NCBI RefSeq assembly: GCF_027942865.1
Contig: NC_134526.1
Location: 8,102,784-8,166,783, forward strand
Length of the DNA stretch: 64,000 bases
From: Odontesthes bonariensis
Lineage: Eukaryota > Chordata > Actinopteri > Atheriniformes > Atherinopsidae
Reading direction: 5' to 3'
In this document: positions 37,651-49,373 of the stretch, piece by piece
Position numbering within the stretch: position 1 is the first letter of the stretch
Layout: every line of letters begins with the position of its first letter
The notes under the pieces: generated by a model
Told to the model about the DNA's origin: nothing
Seen by the model: the letters and a program-made list of their open reading frames with translations, nothing else
The model's database searches: none
Program-made: the position numbers and the translations under genes

Positions 37651-38460
37651 ATTACATCCAGCAGTGAACGAATCACTACCACCGTGATCACCATTCAGCA
37701 TCCTATGTTTGACCTGTAATCTTTTCTCAGTCTTTACTATCAGGGTGTTTGTTTCAGATTGATCATCTTTACACTGCCTTTGTTTTCTGCACGTCGTTTT
37801 TAAATAAATAGCTCATTTCTGTGGTGGTATTAGGTTTTAGTTCCTGAGAACTAAATCAAACCCCCACTAAACCTCAGCAGTGGCTGATATTTTTGTGTCT
37901 TCTGTTCATTGCATTATAGAAATCTTAAGATATACACTACCTGCACACAGCTTTAAATTTATACAAAAAGGACATCAGTTCCAATAGAACACAGTCCATT
38001 TAGTCAGATCAGAGCACCAAAAGATCAATATCAACAATATAAACTGTCTGATTCTGTGATAAATGCGGGGAACAAATACACAAAGTGTGTCAATTCATAG
38101 AAGAAAAACATCTAGATCATGGGTGCTAATTTAACATTTAGGGTTTTTTTGACTATTGATGACATCATAGTGTGTTCAAATATGTCGCGTTTAGTACAGT
38201 AATTTAGATTTTTTTTTTTAAACTTGATTAATCAGTACTAAATTCCAAAGAAATCCTAAAAAGCAATGAATAATATAAAATCAGACAATATGAAAATGAT
38301 AAGAATGTCTTTGCTCATATAAGAAAAGTTATTAGAAATGTATCTTAAAAGGGTGGTGACACGTTAAATAGGACAATGTTTAAAAACCGGGGTCTTTTAA
38401 CATCGTGGGTCATTCGGGGACGTAGAAGAAGACAACATCTTTTATGAGGTATTTTCCGGC
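37651..38460. other. cd2bp2 3' UTR and gap before the prr14 promoter
   Basis: The first 170 bases are the likely cd2bp2 3' UTR (AATAAA near 37804). The rest is AT-rich with no recognisable gene. Confidence 0.6.
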
Positions 38461-38693
38461 GTGCTCCTATTGGCTGCCCTCAGTTTTCGACCCTAAATGT
38501 TGTCTCCTGATTGGTCGTGTATCGACAAGGCGGAAAAATATCTCGCACGGTGATTGGACGATCCGTCTTGTCTGCTTGTTGGTTTTTTTAGAAACGGATA
38601 CGTCGGCGACTCGCTGTAGGGCGCCGTCCGTCCGGCATGTCTTGCTTACGGGGGGCTCGGAATAATCTTGAATAATCCAGTTAAACGTTACAG
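38461..38693 (+). promoter_or_regulatory. prr14 promoter with three ATTGG boxes, and noncoding exon 1
   Basis: Three inverted CCAAT boxes (ATTGG) occur at 38469-38473, 38510-38514 and 38553-38557, spaced 41 and 43 bases. A GC-rich stretch follows, then a perfect donor CAG|GTAAGT after 38693. Exon 2 starts at 39840. Regularly spaced NF-Y boxes without a TATA box are typical of growth- and cell-cycle-linked promoters. The start site itself is inferred to lie between 38565 and 38620. Confidence 0.6.
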
Positions 38694-39868
38694 GTAAGTT
38701 TTCCCTCAAATTTTTTCAAGCTACTTTTACCGTGTGCATGCAAACTACAAAACGAGGGTTTATCTATATGACCTGTGGAAAATATTGAGCGTTCCGTAAA
38801 AATGACAGATCCTGGCTACGACTATTACCTGGCGCAGTAACTGTTACCTTCTGGATGACGTTTTAGGGGTTAGCCGAATCATACAGCATTAACGGAGTTG
38901 CAAAGCTCTGCTTCCACCGATTTGAAGGGTTTTTATTCACTACATGATCATAACATATGCTGAGATTGGGTAATATTACCTCAAGTCAGTCCATAAATCC
39001 AAGTTTGAAAAGCGAGGTTGCTCCCTCCAGCAAGTAGACCACGCACAATTTTGAGCGAACCGCCGCTTCCAATTACCCACAAGTACTCACTGAGATTGTT
39101 ATTGTGCTGAATGTTGCTTACATTTTGAGATGGTTAAGTTGTAATTTCAACATCTTGGAAAAGTTTTGAGACATAAGCACAACAACTTTTCCTTAGCCGA
39201 GTGAACGATTTGTGTCCCAATCAAAATAACCGGTGATGACGGCCACGAGCTGTTTTCCCCCTTAATGTTCTTATTTCTGTTATAGCGATTTGACGGGACT
39301 AGTCTTAAATTAAGTCAGCTTTGGTAAATTAAAATGTTTATAAATGTTTTGTCCATCAACTCAGACCCTCACCCGCCCAAAAATACAATAAATGTGTTTG
39401 ATATTACAAAATAAATAACAATGACGTTTAGGAAACGGACGTAAAGCCTTTTTTGAAATGCATTTATTTATTTTTAAATCCTGTGATTAGTATTCTGTCA
39501 CCCACACTGACCATGCATCGTGGAAATGATCTTTTAATGGGTTATCCTCTCGGTTGTGTTGTTTATTTTTCATTATTAGCGAACTGTGTACCTACATTTT
39601 TATTTACTATTAGTTTTTTTAGATGGTTTATATTAAACTTTTTTTCTTGTTTTTGATTGTTGTCTAGGTGAAGCCAGATCTCATTTTCTTAAATTTCGCA
39701 GACTAATAACTGGTTTATATTCTTTATTTCAGAGTAAACTCCCCATCCAGAAATTAGGGAAAGGAAGTGCAACTGATTTTGTTCTGATGTGATACCCAGC
39801 ATGTTTTTTTTCTTTTTTTTCGTTCGTTTTTATTCACAGAAAAGGCCAGACAAGAAGGAAAAGAGCGT

Positions 39869-39904
39869 ATGACAGAGCAAGGGGATGTTGACTTATCCCT
39901 CTGA
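39869..39904 (+). other. Upstream ORF overlapping the prr14 start
   Basis: In noncoding exon 2 an ATG at 39869 opens a 12-codon frame ending TGA at 39904. This spans the main ATG at 39885 in another frame. A second upstream ORF of 13 codons (38637-38675) lies in exon 1. Both would reduce initiation at the main start if included in the transcript. Confidence 0.6.
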
Positions 39905-42900
39905 CTTGCTCCCTCAGATAGTTTGTCCAATGGATGACGATGCTATTCCCTCCAACCCTGTTTGTAGTGCACTTCCCCACACTGAACCTCCACCACCTCT
40001 CCTCCTCCTTTCCTCCATCACTCCCAGGTATAGTTGTCGTTGCACCTTTTTAGTTTCTTTTGTTTGTATATTTTTCCCTTTTTGATTTGTGGCTTTTCAA
40101 CTGATTGATGGATTTAGAAACAATATACAAACAGGGAGATTGACCAATTTACAAACAATATAGAATATATTTGCTGAATTTACTTGATTCCGGTGGCTTT
40201 AGATGTCCAGTTTTATCCTCGGGAATATGGTATACTATACTATGCTTGTTTGAATATAACTAAAGTTTACCTCACTTGAAGTGAAAGAACTCTGAGGACA
40301 TTTTTTTTCTCCAAGCTTTCACAGTACCAACAGCTGTTGGATCTGTGATGTTCTGGCAGGTAGATGTTGGTATTTGCACCTAAGCTGGAGACTGCTTTTT
40401 TTTTTGTTAATACTTAGTTAAATGACTTTGCTCATTTTAATGGTTGGATAGCAATTAGATTGGATTTGATGGCAATTGTGGTTTAATGATTAGCTAGTAG
40501 TTAATACAATCACAATTAAAATTTTTAGATTTCTACATAAAGAATAAGTATAACTTGGGTATCTATTACATAATTGTTTCAATTTTTGATACCAGCATGA
40601 TTGGGCTGTTCCTCATAAACAGGGACATTTTCCTACAGAAAGTGCGGAATGTTGGCAAATATATCAATTCATTTTTATTCTCTCATTATTGTTATTGTTA
40701 TTATTCTTAGCTTTGCAAATGATGGACAATCTGGACACAGAAGGAGTGGTCGCATTCAAGGGATCAGAGCCCAGACTCCGAAAAAGCAGGATAACTCAGA
40801 GAGCCAAGCCGCCCAGAAACCATCCAAACAAAATCCGTCCCTCACAAAGAGACAAAGGGAGAATGCAATTATGGTATAAAGTTTAACTTTCCAGTCTTGT
40901 TCAAAACCTGATTAGTAATAGATTGACTTGAGATTGAGTGTCTGCATTAATCTGTTTTCTTATTTGTAGGTGCAGGAGTCACAGTTCAAGCAGCTTAGAG
41001 TTGAAAGTGTGCAGGAGAAGCCAATCGAGGTCAGTTTTCTTTCCACAAGCTTCACGTTCTTCATTGCATCCTTTTTGTTGGGGAGATATGTTCAGAGGCA
41101 AGCTAAAACACGGTGCTTTTCCATGTCTTTGATAGCATTTCTCATGTTTAAAAGCCACCATTGCCTGAACTCTGTGTACAGAAGCTGCTCTGTAGTACTG
41201 TAGCTTCTTCCAAAAGGGTGGGAGGGTTAATTGCTTTAATCCTCCTTTACGGTCTGCTGCACCTGACACAAACAAACAATGTGTGTCTTAATGTGACCTA
41301 CAAATGCTCAAGCTGCTGACACTACAGAATGAGAGGCACTGTCTTTTATTTTATTTTTTTATTAATGATGTTTATGTTCGTATTGGTTGTTTTTAAATGA
41401 GCTATAGAAATAAACTTTAACTTGACTATTTCAACTAGAAGTGAACCATTGCTAGTTTTTCAGAATGAACACAATAACAAAGTGACTAAGTGTTATTGCA
41501 ACTACAATAAACATGGCTAGAAATATTTATTCTGAAAACATTTTTATTTTATGAATAGAAGTAGCAGGATTGTGATTTGTGTTTTTGACTATTTCAGCAG
41601 CAGATGGAGCGGAGCTGTTTTTGCACCCACTTACTGTATAAACTATAAAATAAAATATGGTTGATTTATTTTGCAGGATGGATGTGATGCCAGTTTTACT
41701 GCAGAGCAACACAATCTGTAAGTGTGGTGTTTTTCAGTTAAGTGGTCAGTGGGCAAGTGTTACTGAAGTATTTAATTCATTCATTATTTTACAACTGAAT
41801 TAAGCAAAAAAGAAACTATTCAGACTGTGATGTCTCAGCAGTTTTTCCAATGTTTTATGTTCACTTGTGTTTGAATGTCTTTTTTTTTTTTTCATTAATA
41901 TTATAGGAAAAATGGCCCAATAAGCCTGCAGAAGAAAACTGACGAGTTCCCTGTAGTTGAACTATTTGAAGAAAAGACTAAACAGAATCTTGATGCAGCT
42001 AAACTTGACAAGGATACATGCGATGACTTGCCTGTTAGGGACGTTGGTGAAAATGCTTCTGCCCCGAAGGGATGGGTGATTGGTCCCTTGTTTCAGTCAT
42101 TGAAATCAAAGATGGCCAGTTTTACTGAGATAGTTATGACTCCAGTTAAACTCTTCAGAGCCAATAGCCCTCCACTGTCCACGGATCATTTTGAAAAACT
42201 CGGGGACTGTGAGCTACAGGCTGAAGGAGCAATTGATATTGAATCATCAGAGCCAGACGGAAAAGAGGAGAACAAGAATCGGGGCCCTAAAACGAATCAA
42301 GAGGGCCTCACTGACGATGAAGAAACAAAAAGAACAAAAAATGTTGTTCGGAAATATTCTAAAAAACTGCATTTTGAAGGGTTGTCAACACACCGGCCTG
42401 AGCGGGCTCTTGAATGCGCAATAAATCAGATGGAAAAAATCTTACCTGATTTAGTGCCTTTACCACACAATCCAGCACCCTGTGTTGTTTCTGAGCAAGT
42501 CTCTAAATCTTTTGGGTCAACTCTGAGTTCCTCCAGAGTCTTGCGGCCCTCTGCCAAAATAAGTGCCTCGCGCAAGTCCAAGTCAAAGATATCCAGCGCT
42601 GTGGAATACCAGAATAAGAAGTGGAGTGTCCAGCTGGAATCACTGCCCATAAAACTTAAAGGAAATGGATGTGAATTAAAGGTCAACTCTAAGCCTCTGA
42701 CCTCCGAATACAAAAAGCAGCTGTCTGACCATGAGATCAGTGCCAAGCAACCTTCTCAGATGACTTTGGTTCAATCAAACAACAGTTATTTGAGTGACAC
42801 GAAGAAAACGCTGTCTTTATCTTCCTCAGTATGTTACTCCCAGTCTGATGCAGGCTGTCTTCAGCCTGACAGTGAAGATGGTGGTGCTAGTGTGGAAAAT

Positions 42901-45900
42901 GTCTGCGTTGTTCGACAAAGCCTCAGGAGCAGCCCAAGTGACAGTGCGAAACAAACCTCACTGAGACCTACTTTGGACACACAGCAGATGGAGTGCCAGC
43001 AAACCTCTGAAATGTGTTTGGTCTCGAGTTTAGTGCGAGCAAAGAGGGGGCTGAAACTCAGCTGTGATCCCCAAGACTCTGTGAAGAGAACAAGAATGGC
43101 AGCTTTTTCATGTATAAATGAAATGAACATGGCTTCAGACGATGACATTAATGGGGGGCAGAGAACACAAAGAAGGGGAGCTGCGTTGTTGAATACCATT
43201 TCGGATGAGGAACAAACAATCAAAACTAAAAAAAGAGAGGTTGTGTCACGAAGAGCAAATAGGAAAGGAAAGACGACGCATGAAATTCTTGGTACAATAG
43301 ATGAAGCGGTGATTATCGCCCAGACTGAAAGTCCCCCTGATTCTGTGTTGGTTTGCTCCCTTGATAAAAGCAGTTGTGTGTCACAGGGCAACTCAAAGGG
43401 CAGCAGAGTAAAGCCCAATAGTTCCTGCAAAAGACTGAAGACGACAGCCATCAGCAAACCTGATGGAAACAACGATGACTGCATGGATCTTGAAACGACT
43501 GTGGCAATCACCTCCACAAAACGAGCTGAAGAGAAGCCCTTATCTGAAGTTGTTGTCCGTCCTGATATAATGCAGCTACCCTGCACAAGCAAGTGCAGGA
43601 TAGCAAATAAGAAACTACTAAAAAGGAAATCGCCCAATCATGCAAGTTCACTGACTGAATCAGACAGCACTTTGGTGTCTACCTCGTCAGTTAAGCCGAG
43701 TGAACTCATTGCTGCAGATTTCAGTTCCGCTGAGCATGTTCAAAAAAGAAACAACTTAACTAAAGGACTGAGCCTCGTGACCAAGAGACCCAAAAATGGT
43801 CTTGGAGGTGCTGTTGGCTCCTCAGTGTCCAGTGAAACTCAAGAATCAAAACAGGGTGTGCACAACCTTCATTTGATAGCCAAAGAAAAGAAGTCTAAAA
43901 ATGTCAAAGGTAAATGCTCAGTGGACCCTGTTTATTTTGAAATGACACCTTTTGAACTGCCTGTCCCATCACCCTTCCAACCTCATTTACACTCTAATGT
44001 ACAATCAAACAGTGAAGATGAGCCGCTTACAGATGAGAAAGAACCGGTATCTGCCTCCATGACAGATGAGATGCCTCTCACAGATGCTGAAATCAGTAAA
44101 ACAAACAGCAGATCGAGCACAAGACGAATTAATGTTAAGCGAAGGAGGGCAGATAACCAAAGGAGAAGATGCAGAGTTTTGCAGAGACGGGAATGTAAAG
44201 GTGAAGAAAAGCCTAAATCTGTTACCATGGAGGATGCAGATCTGGATGCATCACACTTGCGCTCATGGGAAAAAGAGTTCTCAAGGCGCCTGTTACGCAG
44301 CTACTCCTGCCCAGAGATCCTGTCCCTCCATCCCAACACACCCTGGACTTCTTTGCATTCCCCACATCACAGCAAGACTCCCACATCGCACCATCACCAC
44401 CACCACCACCACAGTCCTTTTGTCTCTCATGCTCAGAAATCTTCGCGGCGGGCTCGCCGACACACGGTCTGCAGTGTGGAGGTGGAGAGGGAGATCGCCC
44501 CTCTGTGCCTTCGGAAGGAAGTTTACCCTTCCAGAAGATCTGCCCCATATGACCCCGTCGCCCAGCAGATGTCCTCTGCTCACACACATTCCCCCAGCAC
44601 TTACCTATCAGCTCTGGCCTCTTGCTTTCTTTTGAGCCCTCTGGCTTTCCTTTCCAAGAAAGTTGACTGCAAAGGAGCTCCTTCCAATCCCAGTGCTTCC
44701 GGTCATGTTACCCCTCCCTCCTCCTCCTCCTCCTCGACATCCCCACTGAGCTCTTCCACATGGCATCCTCCCGGTTCTGTTGACTCTACTGCTCCCTTGG
44801 GTTCAAATAGCAGGTAACACACTTTTTAAAATCTCCAGTCAGCTCTCCTGCGCCAGTCATATTCTGTGCTGATAATAGCCTTGCTTCTTTAAAGTGGGAA
44901 CCCCCTGCAGTGTGAGACTGAGGGGAGACAACAGAGTGAAGAGGAGGATGATGGTGAGGACACGAGCTCCTCCAGCCCTGAGTTTGAAGACGCTGGGTTG
45001 AGAGAGGAAAAGGCTCTGTCTGATTCTGAGATCAAAGTACGTATTCATTTAAATAACTGTACCTTTCGTAGGTGTGAACTGTTTATTTGTGGAAAAAGGA
45101 TGTTTACCATCTTCTGTAGGGTCTCTGTCTTTGCTTGAAACTCTTTTAAATCTAAAATCCCACATGGATGCATGTGTCGATCACGTCTTACAGTCTTGAA
45201 AATGGTCTGTTGCCTTGTTCTTCTTACAGGTTGTGCGGAAGCATGAAGAACGAGGAAAGGTGTCATCTATCAGAATCCGGAAAACCTTGCCCAAACCTCA
45301 GACCAACCTGACGCCCATGGGTCTGCCCAAACCCATCAGGTATGTGTGTAGGACCACCCGCACAAAGGTCGTTATCACCACCAAAGTATATCTGAGAGGC
45401 TGAGACTTAAGGTGGGAGTACAAAATGTTTCACACCAAAGAGGAAGCAGTAGAGCAGTATTCGGCATTTGTCTGAGCTATGTGTTCAACACATTAGGAAT
45501 CTTGGCACCAGGATAGAAGGTAAGCACCGGAAACAAGTGTCCAGAGTAAATATAGAGGTATCACATGTACTTTTACATATTTATTTGCTCATTTAAATAA
45601 ATTCTTATCAGAGACAAAGACCAGACGGAGCAGAAATGTTGAAATGAACCCGGGTGGGTATACATTCATTTTTGAGTTTTTCTATGGTTGCAGATTACGC
45701 TGCATTTTCAGAAGTGTTTATTGCCCACACATCTGTTCTGTGGGTCTTTTTTTTTTTTTTTAACTCACTCTTTACGACATAAAGATACAAGAATCATAAA
45801 TTGTATACATTTTGCTTCTTGGCTTTCTTCCCTTGGCTTGTTGGGGAGATACCTGGCACTAGTAGTTGTACATTAGTGTTGATGTAAGCAAGGTAAATAT

Positions 45901-48900
45901 AATTGATTTGTGATAAAGTACATAAAGAAAGTCAGAGAAATGTCGTTACAACTCGCAGCAAGTTTTAAAGAACTCTTGAGGTCGAAGGTAACTGGCTGAG
46001 TGTGCGGCTGAACACTTGGTCGCATGCAAAGTATCAAATCAAATTTATTTATATAGCACATTTCATGTACAAACAGTTCAAAGTGCTTTACATAAAATAA
46101 AAGCATTGCAGCAGGGAGTGCAAGAAGCATTAAAAATACACGAAAGAATATAAAGAGAAACAAATAAAATCATTTAAATGAATTTAAAAACAGGCAACAG
46201 TTATAAGTTAAATAAGTTAAAAGATATTTCATGCATAGACACATGAGAAAAGAAATGTCTTTAACCTGGATTTAAAAATGTCTCCACTGGCAGTTTGTTC
46301 CACTTGTTGGCAGCATAACAGCTAAATGCTGCTTCTCCATGTTTAGTCTGGACTCTGGACTGGACCAGCTGACCTGAGTCCTTGGATCTAAGAGTTCTGC
46401 TGGGTTTATATTCTCTGAACATATCACAGATGTATTTTGGGCCTAAACCGTTCTGGGATTTGTAAACCATCAGCAGGCTTTTAAAATCTATTCTGTGACT
46501 GACTGGAAGCCAGAGTAAAGATTTTAAAGCTGCTGTGATGTGTTCAGATCTCTTAGTCCGGGTTAAAACTCCAGCAGCAGCGTTCTGGATGAGCTGCAGA
46601 TGTTTAATGCTCTTTTTGGGAAGTCCAGTTAAAAGAGCGTTACAGTGATGGAGTCTGCTGGAGATGAATGCATGGATGAGTTTCTCCTGGTCTTTTTGGG
46701 AGAGGAAACCTTTAATTCTGTTGATGTTTCTGAGATGGTAAAAAGCTGCCTTGGTGACACCTTTGATGTGGCTGCTGAAAGTCAGATCTGAGTCTATCAA
46801 CACTCCGAGGTTACGAACCTGGTCAGTGATTGTAAGGGCCCGAGTCTCAAGATATTTACCAACGCTGACCCTCTTCTCTTTGCTACCAAACAGAATGATC
46901 TCAGATTTGTCTTCATTTAATCGTAGAAAAAAAGTACACAGATTTGCAGAAGATTCAGTCTTGTGCAGCTCTGTTAGATTATATGCAAGTCTCTCTAATC
47001 CTTTATATGTGGTTACAATGTGAAAGTAGGGCAGATCCAGCTGTATTTGGGTGGTCTGAGCACTTTGTGATCAATACTCAAACTGGAGCATTGTTTGCTT
47101 TGTTTATGTTGAAATACAGGCTGAAGAAGAAGGAGTTCAGCTTGGAAGAAATTTACACCAATAAGAATTTCAGCAAACCCCCGGAGAGGTAAGCACAACG
47201 TGGATAAAAATGTTAAAGAAGCTGAACAAATGTGAGGCTTGAATGTACAGCCAGACGGCTTAAATAGCACCTTCACCACCTTTTCCCTTTTTAGACTTTG
47301 GAACTGAAAAATGGCTTTATTTTTGACACCGCGCTTTGTGTTTCGTTCCTGAAAATCCAGACCAGAGCCTTTAAGTTGCTTTAAAAAGAACTGCTGCAGT
47401 GTCCTTTGAGCCTGACGGCTTCTTTCAGCCACATGTGTGCAGTGTTGTGCAAGTTCACTCAGAACAGGAACTTGTTCAAAATTCAGTTCACACAGATTGG
47501 TTCATAGTTTCTTATATTTTTATTGTGCTATAGGCATCTTGGCCAACTGAGCAATTCTTTTAAAAAAGGATATTTTTAGTTTTAACCTACTTTATGTGAT
47601 CGTGTTTAACAAAGAGCATTTGAGCCCTGACAGTAATTCTGTTGGCTTTAAATGCTACTTAACCCTTAAAACTGTTATTATCACTGAAAACTGACATGAG
47701 CGGAGCTTTTAGAACACAAGCCCCAGGTGTGGCTCAATCCACCTGATGAGCCCTCCGCCTTACTCCCTGCTAAAGGGAAAAAACAACAAAAAAGATGGGG
47801 ACAACTAGTGGAGTGGAGGGGTCTTCACAAGTGAAATAGCTCTAAAAGAAACAATGAAAACGGCCCAGAGGCTGTGGGAGGGAACCCAACACTCAATGAA
47901 AATCCTACTTGATGCATGAGTCAAGGTTAAAACAAAAGTTCAGCTTGCATTACAGGTGTTCTGTTCAAAGACTCGGCTGGCAGGACTCACTAAATCCTTT
48001 AAAGCCGTCTTCTGAACCCTGGATTTGCCAAGTACTGCCAGTTTTTCCTCCGTTTCTGCTGTGAGACTGTTTAATGCGTAGTTCTACACATCTGCACCTC
48101 CACATGTTTTACTTTCCTATTGTATTTGTATTTATTGTAGTTCCATCTTTGTGTGGTGCAGAAGTGATCATAAAGTGTGGTGGCTTCCACGGGAGCATGC
48201 GCAGTTCATGATGATACGTTCACTGTTGACAAGAACAAGAAGGGTTTAATGCTGCAGGAGAGCTTCGTTCACTTCACATTTGTTCGTTGGAAACTAACTC
48301 TTTTGGTTCAAATTTGACAGAGTATATGACGCAGTTTTATTGTGTCCATTCACAACATTGCATTTGTGTATATGTATGGATTTCTACAGTTTAAGAAAAC
48401 GTATATATTCAGAATAAGTCTGGGAAGCAAAAGTAACACACATTACTGTACTGAGCTCAACACCATGATGGCGAATGCTACGTAACACAACGAACAGTTT
48501 GAGTAGATCCCCTGTCTGATTGATCTGGTTTTCTGTCAGTTGACTCAAAAGCTTGAAGCAACTTGGAGCCAATAAATGAAAATTATAACCATATTCAGCA
48601 CCTCTTCAGATCCACACCGAACGCCTCCTAAGTTTGAAGTAGCCTGGTCAGCTGGATTAAAATAAAAACCGGGAGCACACAGGGACGCTCGTGTTTATTT
48701 GCTCTGCATGCATTTGTCATGTTGCTGAACCTGTGACCAATCAGAAAGCTCTATGTTGGATGAAGCATAAAAACTTGCTTAAAGGCCTCATTTCTCTTTT
48801 TATGGGTGAAATCCTATCTAATTTATCTCAAACTCCAGACTGCAAGTTAAGAAATCAGCTGTTAATGTAGTTCTGCAGAGAAACTTTAAAGGAGGATGAG

Positions 48901-49373
48901 TTCCTCCATTTCCTCCTGCCTAGATCTGATTTAATTAGTTTTTTTTTTTTTTTTTAAAGCATTTAGGGCAAATATACAGTTTGACCCCAGAGGGTTCATT
49001 ATGCTGAATGGAGAATTTTCTCTTTCCCTGACTGACTGACTGACCCGACTCGCTGATTTGTCTTCATCACTTGTGTTTCAGCCGGCTGGAAACCATATTC
49101 GAGGTGCCTCTCAGTCGCAAAAATGGCTCCGAGTCCTGGTTTGGCCAGAGGCGTGTCAAACGTTTTCTGGAGTTTTTGGAGGTTGGGGAAGTCAGAAAAC
49201 CAAAGAAACCTCTTGTCGGAGTTGGAAAAGCAGGTAATTCCTCCTCTAGGACGAGACGAGGAGGCTTCCCGAAAGACGAGCCGCCCCTCAGCGTTCAGGA
49301 CGTGGACTCGCTGCTCTGCACAAAGCTCGATCAGTTGAATTTGTGGTTGATAAATGATCAGAAAGACAGCTGA
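39885..49373 (+). CDS. prr14: Proline-rich protein 14 (heterochromatin-lamina tether)
   Basis: Nine coding exons: 39885-40027, 40711-40873, 40970-41029, 41677-41717, 41907-44813 (2.9 kb), 44895-45036, 45230-45339, 47120-47188 and 49082-49373, giving 1308 residues against 585 in human. PRR14 links HP1-bound heterochromatin to the nuclear lamina. Conserved blocks in human order: GPLFQSLKSKMASFTEIVMTP; RSYSCPEILSLH; RARRHTVCSVEVE plus CLRKEVYPSRR; then the Tantalus-like domain from about residue 1153 (IRIRKTLPKP, LTPMGLPKPIR, LKKKEFSLEEIYTNKN). The domain ends LETIFEVPL and VDSLLCTKLDQLN. PVVEL (151-155) fits the HP1-binding PxVxL motif, and LETIFE (1214-1219) fits the PP2A-B56 motif LxxIxE. A run of eight His lies near 44391-44414. 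PRR14L is the alternative, but synteny favours PRR14. The start could instead be the Met codon at 39930. Confidence 0.9.
46035..46935 (-). mobile_element. 5'-truncated L2-group LINE in a prr14 intron
   Basis: Read on the minus strand from about 46930 down, one open frame codes the end of a LINE reverse transcriptase: LNEDKSEIILFGSKEK, then RNLGVLIDSDLTFSSHIKG, RLHHCNALLTGLP, LLWLPVSHRIDFK and ANKWNKLPVE, ending at 46261. The 3' end carries the fish L2-type tail (minus-strand form of atttatttatatagcacattt and caaagtgctttacat) and closes with ATTTGATTTGATA at about 46035. Endonuclease and most of the RT are missing, so this is a dead 5'-truncated copy. The frame is still clean, which suggests a fairly recent insertion. 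Clade placement is from memory of L2-type proteins. Confidence 0.85.

Noticed and set aside
42861-43637. Open frame of 258 codons antisense to the large prr14 exon
   Set aside because: It mirrors the conserved coding exon, has no domain, and no splice or promoter support. It is a shadow of prr14.
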